DNA from: Chitinophagaceae bacterium
GTDB lineage: Bacteria; Bacteroidota; Bacteroidia; Chitinophagales; Chitinophagaceae
Length of the DNA stretch: 64,000 nt
Assembly (NCBI GenBank): GCA_016713965.1
Contig: JADJOC010000002.1
Span: 478,001-542,000, forward strand
Reading direction: 5' to 3'
Shown here piece after piece: positions 46,700 to 56,147 of the stretch. The translations under genes were made by a program, and so were the position numbers. Below the pieces are notes generated by a model. That model searched no databases, had not been told where the DNA came from, and worked only from the letters and a program-made list of their open reading frames with translations. Positions within the stretch are counted from its first letter, which is position 1, and each line of letters begins with the position of its first letter.

Positions 46700-46913
46700 A
46701 ATTATTTTATTTTGTGTTCGTGAATACTCCGTATTTCGAACCGACATTTTCTAATTCAGAACAGCATGGCTGTAAATACGCTTCCCTACTTTGTTTACAC
46801 ATTTCGGTGCTTCTGTAAATTTTACCCATTACAATGCGTAATCATAACGGGGATATCCATGCACTCCGCGGTTCCGATTTTTCCGCAGCTTTTCCTTTTA
46901 AGCTACAGGGCAA
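46700..46913 (-). ncRNA. one or two degenerate tRNA-like elements
   Basis: 46827-46913 on the minus strand has TTGCCC/GGGTAA as a possible acceptor and a D-arm-like TAGCTT...AAGCT, plus a GCGG..CCGC arm. 46710-46800 has GGTTCGAAAT (T-loop-like) and a TTCT..AGAA arm with acceptor-like GTGTAAAC/GTATTCAC (two mismatches). They sit at the upstream end of the array and look like diverged or damaged tRNAs. Confidence 0.35.
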
Positions 46914-46946
46914 TAAAAAACCCGGTCATTTTATTGACCGGGTTAA
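46913..46946 (-). terminator. strong intrinsic terminator upstream of the tRNA array
   Basis: AACCCGGTCA pairs with TGACCGGGTT and is followed by T6 on the minus strand. It ends the transcript of the small ORF 46926-47105, so the tRNA array must have its own promoter or depend on readthrough. Confidence 0.85.
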
Positions 46947-47105
46947 GTATTTATTAGAATTCGCTTTAGGCGCTCCAATTTTTTTATACCACGGTCGTAT
47001 GTGTGATGGATATAGATTACCCACTCCGGCATCAAAACATTTACTAATGTTATGCTCGGCTGTAAATCGCATTGCGGGTGATTGATATGTCCTTAATTTT
47101 ATCAT
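46926..47105 (-). CDS. possible 59-residue small protein
   Basis: An ATG-started frame of 59 codons (MIKLRTYQSPAMRF ... NSNKYLTRSIK) whose TGA lies inside the terminator hairpin. It is basic, with one Cys, and I recognise no family. An overlapping plus-strand frame also exists, so coding is not certain. It may instead mark a structured leader or ncRNA between two terminators. Confidence 0.35.
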   Translation of the reverse strand: MIKLRTYQSPAMRFTAEHNISKCFDAGVGNLYPSHIRPWYKKIGAPKANSNKYLTRSIK

Positions 47106-47153
47106 TTGCTTATTTTATTTTAACCCTAGATGTTTGTTTTAAATTTTTTACAT

Positions 47154-47186
47154 AAAAAAACCCCAACTTTATTTTTGGGGCTTTTT
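47154..47186. terminator. bidirectional intrinsic terminator
   Basis: CCCCAA (47161-47166) pairs with TTGGGG (47175-47180), with an A7 run before and T5 after, so it works in both directions. It immediately follows the 31-residue ORF on the minus strand. Confidence 0.8.
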
Positions 47187-47212
47187 GTTATAATTTATTT
47201 GTAATTTTTATT

Positions 47213-47308
47213 TTACACATAGCAGTATAACATAGCCCCGTTGCCTGTAAAATCCAGTGCCGGATTTGACTTGCATTTGGGTTCAATATGTAGATAACTG
47301 CGTAACAT
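47213..47308 (-). CDS. possible 31-residue small protein
   Basis: Frame MLRSYLHIEPKCKSNPAL...MLYCYV, starting 20 nt after a good -7 box and ending just before a terminator, giving a complete mini-transcription unit of ~170 nt. It has two cysteines and no recognised family. The unit could equally be a small RNA. A longer in-frame extension upstream exists but would run through the promoter. Confidence 0.4.
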   Translation of the reverse strand: MLRSYLHIEPKCKSNPALDFTGNGAMLYCYV

Positions 47309-47327
47309 TTTATTTATTTTGATGATG

Positions 47328-47359
47328 CAAAAGTAGAAGTATTTTTTTTGAATGACCAA
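47328..47359 (-). promoter_or_regulatory. Bacteroidota promoter of the small unit
   Basis: -7 box TACTTTTG (47328-47335, minus strand) with a TTG at 47357-47359, spaced 21 nt (consensus about 19). Confidence 0.55.
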
Positions 47360-47603
47360 ATTTATTTTGAAAAATATTTTTGCAACGAAATTACAAAAGT
47401 TTGTCAAGGCCAGTAAAATCAATAGTTGTAGCATATTATTTTTCAATTAAAAATGAAGAATTAAAAATTAAAAATTTGTTATGATCAAAAAAACAAACTC
47501 CGTAGGACGATAGGTTTACAGTAAAACATGATTAATGTTGAATAAAGATTCAACCGTTTAATGGATGCCGGATAGCGGTGGATGACCCCGCTGAAGCCTT
47601 GTG

Positions 47604-49037
47604 TGTCTTGTCCTAAAATAGGTTTACGCAAATTTGATTAAGATGGGTCATAATATTATTCGTCAGTATAAGTCAAATGAGTTGTACTATTTTAGTGATG
47701 CAGAGAAAGAATTAATTATTAAGGAGTATTTATCCTATCCAACGACGAAGCAAGCTATATGGGAAAAATACACAGGCCGAAAGAAAGAAAATGGTTTGAT
47801 AGTAAAATGGATGCGCCGTTTAGGTTATGATGTTAATGGATGTCAGCGAAAAGTGATTAGTTTTGCAGAAAGGTTATCTATGTCAAAACGTAGCATTCAT
47901 AGCTTGGAAGGTGGCGATGCCCAAATTAAAGAATTGAGGTTCGGATAAAACAATTGGAACAACAACTTAAGGAAGCAGAGCAAAAGCTGTTGCTTTTCTA
48001 CGATGATAGATGTAGCAGAACAGCAACTAAAAGTTCCTATTAGAAAAAGTTCAACACCAAACCATAATGGTTATGAAAAGGGAATTCCCCATATAGGCCT
48101 TGCCAGGCTATGTGGATGGTTTGGTATTACCCGGCAGGCTCATTATCAGTATAGCTGGTTTTGTTATAGTAGTGATATAGAACAAAAGCTGGTGATAGAA
48201 GAGGTGAAGCGCATCCGTTTGTTGCATAGGCGTATGGGCACCCGTAAGCTTTATGAGATGTTACAAAGCTTCATGATTGATAACCAAATAAAAATGGGCA
48301 GGGATGCTTTATTTGATTTGCTGGCAGTTCATGGACTACTGGTACGTAAGAAAAGACGTACTACTATAACGACCAACTCAAAGCATTGGTTCAGGCGTTA
48401 TCCTAATTTAGTGAGAGGGTTTACGCCTTGTGGTATAAACCAGTTATGGGTAAGTGATATTACATACTGGAAAGCAAAGCAGCAGTTCTTTTACATAAGT
48501 TTTATAACAGATGCTTACAGCCGTAAGATTGTAGGGTATTCTGTAGCAGAGAATATGGAAAGTGTACACTGTATACAAGCGCCTAAAATAGCCCTTTGCG
48601 GCTTGAGGCCGCAGGGCCATTTAAGCTTACACACCACAGTGACAGGGGCTTACAGTATTGTAGTAATAGCTATGTACAATTATTAAATGAAAATAATATT
48701 ACAATCAGTATGACTGAAAATGGCGACCCTTTAGAAAATGCCCTTGCTGAAAGAATTAATGGGATTATAAAGGATGAGTATTTGCAGTTCTGCAAACCTG
48801 CAAATATTATAGAAGCTAAAGCTATACTTAAGCGGACAGTAAAACTTTATAACCAACAAAGGCCACATATGAGCATAGGTAACCTTACACCAGAGCAAAT
48901 ACATTGTAACATTAACTTAAAAACAGAAAAATTATGGAAAACTATTATCATTCAAAGCCTAACTTTGAACATCCAAAAAATTACAGTAAATAAAAAACAC
49001 ATTTATATAACCTGTAAACTTATTTTAGGACGAGTCA
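47604..49037 (+). mobile_element. IS3-family insertion sequence with 3-bp target duplication
   Basis: A 1434-bp element with ends TG..CA and terminal inverted repeats TGTCTTGTCCTAAAATAG / TGACTCGTCCTAAAATAA (read inward). It is flanked by the direct repeat GTG (47601-47603 and 49038-49040), as expected for IS3. Removing it rejoins a dispersed intergenic repeat also present at 30326-30395, which confirms the boundaries. Its OrfA/OrfB region is present but appears frameshifted. Confidence 0.88.
47642..49000 (+). CDS. IS3-family transposase OrfA/OrfB (several frame breaks)
   Basis: The OrfA-like part (47642-~48060) has a helix-turn-helix region (YPTTKQAIWEKYTGRKK) and a leucine-zipper stretch (IKQLEQQLKEAEQKLLLFY) that lies in another frame. 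OrfB (to ~49000) has the HTH_21 region RRMGTRKLYEML and the rve DDE domain with VSDITYWK, THHSDRGLQYCS and LAERINGIIKDEYL. Breaks occur near 47945, 48000 and 48640. One of the first two could be the programmed IS3 frameshift; the one inside the DDE domain inactivates the enzyme unless it is a read error. Confidence 0.78.
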
Positions 49038-49254
49038 GTGCGTCGGCATTGTGGCGGAGTAGCAAACCTCATCCGCCCTTTGGGCACCTTCTCCTACAGA
49101 GAAGGAAAATCGATATAATCTTTTTAGCCGGAACAACAGTTGAATTATGTATCAATAGCTGACAGCCCATAAGAAACATAATATAAAGATTATTGAATAA
49201 AAATTTTTAGGACAGATCAAAAATGTATCTTCGCAACGCAAAAAAAATTACGCT

Positions 49255-49971
49255 ATGCTTCCCAAGTACAAAAGAATTTTACTTAAAATTTCGGGTGAAT
49301 CTTTAATGGGTGATAAAAATAGTTTTGATCCTATCAGCCCTACTATTATTGCGCAATACGCACAGGACATCAAGCAGATTACAGAAATGGGTGTACAGGT
49401 AGCGTTAGTGATTGGCGGCGGTAATATTTACCGGGGAATGAATGAGGCTACCAGTGGTATTGAAAGGGCGCAGGGCGATTATATGGGAATGCTGGCCACG
49501 GTAATAAATGGCATGGCTGTTCAGAGTGGGTTGGAAAAAGCCGGGGTATACACCAGATTGCAAAGCGCTATTAAAATGGAGCAAATTGCTGAACCATACA
49601 TCCGCAGGCGTGCCATACGGCATTTGGAAAAGGAAGGCTGGTGATTTTTTGGAGCCGGTACGGGTAACCCATATTTTACTACAGATACTGCCGGCTCTTT
49701 AAGGGCTATTGAAATAAAAGCTGATGTGATTTTAAAAGGCACGAGGGTGGATGGCATTTATTCTGCCGACCCGGAAAAAGACCCGGCTGCTACAAAGTTT
49801 GATACCATTTCTTTTAATGACTGCATTCAAAAAAAATTAAAGGTGATGGACATGACGGCTTTTACACTTTGCATGGAAAACAGCCTGCCGATTATTGTTT
49901 TTGATATGAACAAGCCGGGTAATTTATTGAAAGTGGTTACGGGGGAAAAGGTGGGGACATTGGTGAAGTAG
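49255..49971 (+). CDS. pyrH: uridylate kinase (UMP kinase; two compensating indels)
   Basis: Essential pyrimidine nucleotide kinase converting UMP to UDP. LLKISGESLMGDKNSF and VIGGGNIYRGM at the N-terminus and LKGTRVDGIYSADPEKDP in the second half are typical. The middle reads RHLEKEGW then TGA. Adding one A to gaaaagg and removing one T from gatttttt restores RHLEKGRLVIFGAGTGNPYFTTDTA. Two compensating homopolymer indels in an essential gene strongly indicate sequencing error. Confidence 0.92.
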
Positions 49972-49974
49972 GGA

Positions 49975-50697
49975 TTAAGCAAATTCAATTTCCTTTACCG
50001 GCATCTCATTATAAGTATTTCCCGCAAGTAATCTGCCTGATTTCTTTTTATTAACGCCACCCCATTGCTTAAAGAAAAATAATGTTCCTTGCTCCTGGCA
50101 TTGCTGTTTTATATCCCAAACCCACCATTCTTTCATTGGCCTGGATTTTCTACCACTCTCTCCTCCAACAATAACCCAGTTTATATTTTCAAGGTTCATA
50201 TTCATTAACGGACCAATTAAAGGTTCGCAAGAAAGAAATTTAGTTTTTGCATTTGTTTGTCTTAAACAATCAATTCTATCCGTTACTTTTTCATCTTCTA
50301 CTGATACGCCCATCCAAATATTTTTTGTCCATTTTAATTGTTTATGCACTTCTAGTAACCTATCAGCACGTTTTGTTAAGACCTGAAAAATATGTTGAGG
50401 GTTATCATTCATTACTGAAAATACCTCTTTAATAAATTCCACTGGTACTTCGGGATGAAATAAATCACTCATGGAATTAACAAAAACCACTTTTGGCTTT
50501 TTCCAGGTGTAAGGGATATTTAATGCGCTAATATGCGTTCTTATTTGAAACCCATCTTTGTATTTTTCGATACCCATTGCCATTAAACGTTTTGTCATTA
50601 CTTCTGCATAGCAATATTTGCAGCCTGCCGAAATTTTATTGCAGCCGGTTGTTGGATTCCAGGTCATTTCTGTCCATTCTATTGATGATTGTGCCAT
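49975..50697 (-). CDS. three-Cys-motif radical SAM protein (Gp37/Gp68, DUF5131)
   Basis: A 240-residue protein of the phage Gp37/Gp68-like family. The cysteine cluster CNKISAGCKYCYAE near residue 19 resembles a radical SAM-type iron-sulfur site with altered spacing. WNPTTGC, VFVNSMSDLFHPEVP, WMGVSVED, FLSCEPLIGP and VIVGGESGRKSRP are family hallmarks. Its gene follows tcmP with a 2-nt gap, the standard pairing of the three-Cys-motif protein with its partner TcmP. These pairs are thought to act in conflict systems, but the substrate is unknown. TcmP is disrupted here, so the pair is probably inactive. Confidence 0.88.
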   Translation of the reverse strand: MAQSSIEWTEMTWNPTTGCNKISAGCKYCYAEVMTKRLMAMGIEKYKDGFQIRTHISALNIPYTWKKPKVVFVNSMSDLFHPEVPVEFIKEVFSVMNDNPQHIFQVLTKRADRLLEVHKQLKWTKNIWMGVSVEDEKVTDRIDCLRQTNAKTKFLSCEPLIGPLMNMNLENINWVIVGGESGRKSRPMKEWWVWDIKQQCQEQGTLFFFKQWGGVNKKKSGRLLAGNTYNEMPVKEIEFA

Positions 50698-51631
50698 GGT
50701 TAAATAATTTTAAAATAAATTTTATCAAACGCCTTCTTATAATTTTCATAACTAATGTAAAAAGCTCCTTTTCTAATATTCTCTCCCTTAGTGCTAAAAA
50801 CATTCAGTTTTTTATCATTCTGCAAAGCTGCGAATACTTCATTAATATGCTTTGGCAAAAAACCAAGCCTCAAAATAAATTCATAAATATCCCCATTAGT
50901 TACTTTATCATTCTCAGAAATATATTTAACAACTTTTTCTTCTAGAGAGTTAATTTTAATAAATGAGAATAAATCTATTGTTTTTTCATAACTCCAACCT
51001 TTTCCATGCTCTTGATCAATTTCCCATTTGGTTTCCAACATTTTTTCAAATCCTCTTATGTGACTTGAAAAGAAAAATAAACAATATACAGTAGATTCAT
51101 CCTTTTGAATAGTAAAAGTATCTACAAAAAAATCTTTCCCTAAATACTGTCTTAGAGCATTATTAAATTGTTCAATAAAACCATATACTGAATTATTGAC
51201 TTTCCAATCTTTTAAATCTACCAATTCTTCTAAAATATCTATCAGTGCTTTTGGTGTTCCTTTTTCATCAAATCTATACATAAATTGTGTAGGAAGAAAA
51301 AGCAAAACTTCAGCTTTTTTTGACGATAAAATATCTTTTATCTCACTTGCTCTTATCTCTTTATATCCGTATGGATCTATAAATACAAAAGCTTTTTCAT
51401 TTTTTAATTTACTTATATAATTTGCTAATACTGGAACAATTGATTTATAATCTTTAGATCGATAGTTTAGTTTGCCAAATTCTGCATAATGTAGTTTCTT
51501 TTCTATTATATTCTTCTTTAATTTTTCAATCTTTAATTCATCTAAATCATTAAAGCATACATCTACTTTTGGAATATTTCTATTTTTAGCTTTATTGATA
51601 AAATGTAGATCTTTTAACGTTTTTAATATTA

Positions 51632-52745
51632 TTAATAAGAGCATAATTTAGTATGTAATATCAATTTTATTTTGTATTTTTGCGTATGCAAAAAGATAAA
51701 CGCCGTGGCAGTAAAGATGCCCAAGAAAAAGTACGGTTATTGGTGGTTGATTTTCTTAAAAAGAAAAAAGGTAGCCAGCAAGAATGCTCATTGCTTTATG
51801 GTTTAACCTTAAATGGGGTTCAAAAAATTTGGTATCGCTATAGGCAAAAAGGCAGTAGAGGTTTGGCATCAAAAAAACGAGGAGTTCAAGGCGGTAAAAA
51901 AATAAATGGCAAGCAGGCTGCCGAAGTAAGGCAGTTGGTGAAAGAGAAATTACCAGAACAATTAAAGCTATCTTTTGGGTTATGGACAAGAGAAGCAGTA
52001 CAGCAATTGATACTGGAAAGATATGGTATAGAGTTAAGCCGTTGGCAAGTAGGCAGATATTTAAAGAGTTGGGGTTATACCCCAAAAAGCCTATTACCAA
52101 AACCTTTGAACAAAATCCTGAACGGGTAAAAGAATGGTTAGAGCAACAATACCCAGCCATTAAGAAAAGGGCGTTCAAAGAAAATGCAGTTATTTATTTT
52201 GAAGATGAGGTAGGTATGCGTAGCGACCATCAGGCAGGTAAAAGCTATGCACCCAAAGGAGAAACCCCTGTGATAAAAAAACAGGACAACGATTTTCTTT
52301 AAACATGGTATCAGCCATTAGTAATAAAGGCCATGTAGAGTTTATGATACTGGATGGCACATTCAACGGAGGCGTATTTTTAGAATTTTTAGTGCAACTG
52401 GTAAAGTATAAACAACAAAAGATATTTTTGGTGTAGATGGACATTCAGCACACAAAACCAAAGCGGTAAAAGCATGGTTAGAAGAAAACAAAGAAAGAAT
52501 AGAATTATTTTTTCTACCACCCTATAGCCCTGAATTAAATGCCCAAGAGTATGTAAATCAAGATTTAAAAACTAATGTAATTGGGAAGAAACGCCCTATT
52601 AATAAGGCTCAGATGAAAATGAACGTAGAAGAATTTATGAACAATCGAAAAAATGACAGAAAGCAGGTGCAAAAATACTTTCATGTAAGCCATGTACAGT
52701 ATGCAGCATAGTGGTTTTATACATACTAAATGACTAAACGATTAA
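51632..52745 (+). mobile_element. IS630-family insertion sequence in tcmP
   Basis: A 1114-bp element, ends TTAAT...ATTTAGTATGTA as imperfect terminal inverted repeats, flanked by TA (51630-51631 and 52746-52747). TA duplication, size and the single DDE transposase fit IS630/Tc1-mariner. The precise excision product restores the host frame. Confidence 0.87.
51686..52711 (+). CDS. IS630-family transposase (three frame breaks)
   Basis: About 342 residues after correction. The N-terminal HTH part contains GSQQECSLLYGLTLNGVQKIWYRYRQKG (in parts) and a second winged helix GIELSRWQVGRYLKSWGY. The DDE triad is placed by IYFEDEVGM, VVDGHSAHKT and PPYSPELNAQEYVNQDLK. Breaks lie at ~52085 (A missing in AAAAA), ~52280 (A missing in A7) and ~52432 (one base missing, giving TAG in place of LVVDGH). 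They look like read errors but could also mean the copy is dead. Confidence 0.8.
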
Positions 52746-52992
52746 TATAACAGGGCTACCTTCGCCTCCATTCTCATAAATTCCTTCACCACAAAATAAA
52801 TCAAACAAATTTATCTTATTTGTAAATCCATCATTTGATATTATATTCAAATACTTTTGAAGATATTTTTCAAGTAGTTCTATTTTAGCTTTAGAATGCT
52901 CTAGCATTACAATTTGAGATTCTCTTTTTCTTCCCATAGTTTAGCAAATTAAGTTTATTAAAAATAAACATTTTTATAATACTATGGCATGC

Positions 52993-53760
52993 TTAACCCT
53001 TCTTCTCCACCAAAAACCTCCAATACCTTTTTGGCATGTGTTGAATATGCAACTTCATATTTTTACGTGCAGCAATGTTCACACTTGAAAAATATTGCTG
53101 CCATAAATGTTGGTACAACTCCTCTTTTTCATCATAAATGGCTGCTAAATTATTTTCATTGTTTAAGTCAGCAGAAAAATCAATCTTCACTTCGTCTACT
53201 TTTTGCAAATCGTAGTACAATCCGTATTTGCGTAACGCATCATAAATCAGCCAGCGCTGGTCGGCATAGCGGTTTTCAAAATGCTTGCTGAGTAAAGGCA
53301 ACACATTAAAGTCCGGCTGGATGATGGAATAATATAACTGATCTTTAGTACATTGAAACCGTACAAATGCTTCCATGCGGTGTTTTTCACGATGTACTTT
53401 TCTACTGGTTTGCTGCACCAACAATATATCAGGATTGCTAAAATCATTCTCAACAGTTTGCCTGGAGGAAATTACATATTGCATATAGCGCAGCAAGGTA
53501 TTTTCAATACCATTTAATTCTGATAAAAAAGTTTTGTACAACTGCATTACAGCATCATTGGTAAGTTTATTTTTTAATTTTTTCACTATCCGGTCACTTT
53601 TTGCTTTATCCGTTTGCACACTATGCACTTTTCCGAACAAACTGCCCGAAGATGCAGTAACATTTTTACAAATAAAGGGGTGCTCAATTTTATACTCGTA
53701 TATTTCAAATACAGCGCTGAGCAAGCCTTCGAAACTACCATCATAAATAACAATGTTCAT
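52993..53760 (-). CDS. TIGR03915-type putative DNA metabolism protein
   Basis: A 255-residue protein starting MNIVIYDGSFEGLLSAVFEIYE, with TSRKVHREKHRMEAFVRFQ, ENRYADQRWLIYDALRKYGLYYD and MPKRYWRFLVEKK, the conserved pattern of the TIGR03915/DUF4130 family. Members usually pair with a radical SAM protein and are suspected to act in DNA repair or modification. The next gene downstream of the intergenic gap is a radical SAM protein but of the PA0069 group, so the classical partner is not certain. Confidence 0.75.
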   Translation of the reverse strand: MNIVIYDGSFEGLLSAVFEIYEYKIEHPFICKNVTASSGSLFGKVHSVQTDKAKSDRIVKKLKNKLTNDAVMQLYKTFLSELNGIENTLLRYMQYVISSRQTVENDFSNPDILLVQQTSRKVHREKHRMEAFVRFQCTKDQLYYSIIQPDFNVLPLLSKHFENRYADQRWLIYDALRKYGLYYDLQKVDEVKIDFSADLNNENNLAAIYDEKEELYQHLWQQYFSSVNIAARKNMKLHIQHMPKRYWRFLVEKKG

Positions 53761-54162
53761 TAAAATAATTTTATTTGTGGTGAAAAATTGGGTTTATGTT
53801 TGCCACTAAGGCACGTAATGATTTTTTTTATTTTTTTGCCGGGAAGGCGGTAAGACGATAATACTTTATTTTTTGTCCAGGCTGATGCAGCCATGGTCAT
53901 CACCGTTGTAGCCTGCCCCGTCCGAAGGCGGGGTCACTCCCTTATGCGGCATACCTTTATTGATCTTTAATTGCGTTTTGTTGTTAAATATTATCTTATA
54001 AATGTTCAACTCCTACGGAGTTGGGTTCAATGCTTTTTACTTCTGCTATAAATATTTAGCTCCTACGGAGCTGAACCCAACCTCAAACTTCAAACCCTCA
54101 ACCCAAATTACTAATTACAAATTCCCAATTCCATAATTACCTTAATACCTCATTACCCAATT
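53761..54162. repeat. intergenic region with dispersed repeat, copy 2, and CTCCTACGGAG palindromes
   Basis: No gene in ~400 nt. 53828-53935 is the second copy of the GCCGGGAAGGCGG...GCCTGCCCCGTCCGAAGG repeat (copy 1 at 37752-37880). 54007-54019 and 54058-54072 carry ACTCCTACGGAGT / GCTCCTACGGAGC palindromes also seen three times at 58832-58902. Confidence 0.6.
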
Positions 54163-55272
54163 TTAAAACAACTTCCCTTGCTCCCCAGGCCGTTTAAATT
54201 TTGTACAATCCAGCTCCCAGCGCTCAGCATTCATATTATATAGTTTACCATATTTTTTATATTGCTGTGCCACCATATCTGCAATGCTACCTTCGCCACG
54301 CATGCGAACACCCCAGCGGCTGTCGTTTACTTTTCCATCATGGCTTTGCTGTATCAGGTGCCACACTTTATCAGCATGGTTAGGGAAGTTTTTGTAGAGC
54401 CAGTCGTGAAATAAAAATTTAATGGCGCCATTCAACCGGATAAAAGTATAAGCGGTAAATGTAGCGCCATTGTCTGCGGCCTCTTTCATAATGCGTTGCA
54501 TTTCGTGTTCGTTTAATCCAGGAATCATCGGTCCCATCATTACGCCCATGCGTACGCCTGCTTTGCTTAATTCATTAATTACTTTTAATTTTTGTTTGGC
54601 AGTAGTGGTTCGTGGTTCCATCATGCGGCGCAGGTCTTCATTAAAAGAAGTAATGGAAACCATTGCTGATACGATTTGTTTTTTTGCCATTTCCTGCAAA
54701 ATATCTTTGTCTTTTAATATCCAGGAATTTTTAGTGAGTATGCCTACCGGCTGGTTGAATTCATTACATACTTCCAGCAAGCCACGGGTAAGGCGGTATT
54801 GCTGTTCTGCCGGTTGGTAGCAATCTGTATTTCCGCTGAGCATAATGGGCGCACATTCCCATTTTGGGTGCATTAAAAATTTACGCAGCAGTTGCGGTGC
54901 ATTTATTTTCACCAGGATTTTTTGCTCAAAATCGAGTCCGGCACTATAGCCCCAGTATTCGTGCACATTCCGGGCATAGCAATAAATACAACCATGTTCA
55001 CACCCGGCATAAGGGTTCATGCTGTAGCCCATGCCTACATCCTGGCTTTCTATTTTGTTTACAATGGTTTTGGACTGCTGCTCGATATATTGTGTGGGCA
55101 GATTGGTTTCTTCCCAATCATCGATGCCTTCAATATGCTCTTTTACTTTTTCATCTTTGAGAAAACGATTTTTAGTATTGAACTGTGCGCCACGGCCCTG
55201 GATGTATTGCACGGATTCTTCCTGCGGCCTGGCTTTAACTTTGTGGTGATCTTGTGGTAGTTGGTTTTGCAT
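54163..55272 (-). CDS. PA0069-family radical SAM protein (SplB-like)
   Basis: About 369 residues. The iron-sulfur cluster motif is CEHGCIYCYARNVHEYWG (CxxxCxxC), then LSGNTDCYQPAEQ, ILTKNSWILKDKDIL, SITSFNEDLRRMMEPRT and PGLNEHEMQRIM. This matches the PA0069/Rv2578c family related to spore photoproduct lyase-type enzymes. I take the ATG at 55272 (MQNQLPQDHH); the longer frame begins inside an intergenic repeat. The reaction catalysed is unknown; DNA repair is suspected. Confidence 0.88.
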   Translation of the reverse strand: MQNQLPQDHHKVKARPQEESVQYIQGRGAQFNTKNRFLKDEKVKEHIEGIDDWEETNLPTQYIEQQSKTIVNKIESQDVGMGYSMNPYAGCEHGCIYCYARNVHEYWGYSAGLDFEQKILVKINAPQLLRKFLMHPKWECAPIMLSGNTDCYQPAEQQYRLTRGLLEVCNEFNQPVGILTKNSWILKDKDILQEMAKKQIVSAMVSITSFNEDLRRMMEPRTTTAKQKLKVINELSKAGVRMGVMMGPMIPGLNEHEMQRIMKEAADNGATFTAYTFIRLNGAIKFLFHDWLYKNFPNHADKVWHLIQQSHDGKVNDSRWGVRMRGEGSIADMVAQQYKKYGKLYNMNAERWELDCTKFKRPGEQGKLF

Positions 55273-55282
55273 TATTTTTTTA

Positions 55283-55396
55283 TTACACGAATTGTGACGA
55301 ATTACACGAATTTTTTTGTTGATGAATAATGGTATGCCGTACAAGTGAGTGACACAACGATGATGCCATGAAAAACTAAAGCTGGTTACAAAAAAT
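55283..55396. repeat. ACGAATT and GTGAGTGACACAAC intergenic repeats
   Basis: 55285-55316 has ACGAATT-type tandem motifs. 55337-55396 reads CAAGTGAGTGACACAACGAT...AAAGCTGGTTACAAAAA, shared with 60726-60780 and partly with 40789-40812. They are non-coding and occur in the same order at 60596-60780. Confidence 0.65.
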
Positions 55397-55489
55397 ATCT
55401 AATCGAGGCTAAGAGTTAAAAAGAGAAAAGGAGAAAAAAGAGAAGCATAAATGAATCAACTCTTTTCCTTTTTCATCTCTTTCAATCTC

Positions 55490-56094
55490 TTAGCCGAACA
55501 GATCTCCCTGCTTTATGGTTACCGGCAGGTTTTGAAAGCTGAACCGTTGTACCACTTCATATTTCATTGCGCCGGCTTTTTGTTTTAGCAACAGCATACT
55601 ATCGGCAATAAAGCTGCCGGTAAAATACCGGTGTGAATATTCGAGCCAGCTTTTTTCATACTGCATATCGGTGAGTTTATTTGCAACGGTAATGTGCGGC
55701 TCCATCATAAAATGTGGTTTGTTATCCGGAGATTTCATTAACCGTTGTGCAGAACGAATTTCTTTTACCAGGTTTTGAATGGCATTTTTTGTAACTACAT
55801 TAATATAAATGGTATGCGTGGGAAAGCTGCCGTAATCTTTTAAATCCAATTTAAACGGTGGTATGCCCATGCTTATCATTTGTAACCGCTGCTTAATTTT
55901 TCTTCCATCATTTCCCAGGTAAAAAATTTTACCAGCATAATGTATGGTTTGGAAAAATTGGAAGTGGTTTGATATTTTTCTTTGAACTCCTGCTTTACAT
56001 GAAGGATTTTATGTTGTAGTGCTTCATGTGGGTTTAGTATCAATAAATATTTTGCAATGCTGTATTTCATTTCCTGTGGGTTTATTGTAATCAT
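55490..56094 (-). CDS. 2H phosphoesterase / 2'-5' RNA ligase-like protein (one frameshift)
   Basis: Frames 55876-56094 and 55490-55879 join into ~202 residues. Adding one A to the GAAGAAAAATT run at ~55903 gives EEKIKQRLQMISMG. The family has two HxT motifs: the C-terminal one is intact (PHITVANKL), while the N-terminal position reads KPYIMLVKF with Tyr for His, so cyclic phosphodiesterase activity may be altered. Members act on 2',3'-cyclic phosphates or 2'-5' linkages in RNA. It is divergently oriented from the umuD-like gene. Confidence 0.72.
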
Positions 56095-56147
56095 GTTGAT
56101 AAAAATATATTGGATAAAATTTGAATACCAATTAATTTAGCATAAAT

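Larger units (their letters stand above)
50700..52937 (-). pseudogene. tcmP: three-Cys-motif partner protein TcmP, interrupted by an IS
   Basis: The N-terminal part (52937-52748) reads MGRKRESQIVMLEHSKAKIELL ... LFDLFCGEGIYENGGEGSP. The C-terminal part (to 50700) includes KAFVFIDPYGYKEI and a winged-helix-like end. Between them lies a 1114-bp IS630-type element with TA duplication. Removing the element and one TA gives the uninterrupted reading GSPVIILKTLKDLHF, with no other break. TcmP is a methyltransferase-like or DNA/RNA-modification-related partner of the adjacent DUF5131 protein. Insertion splits the gene near codon 63. Confidence 0.87.
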
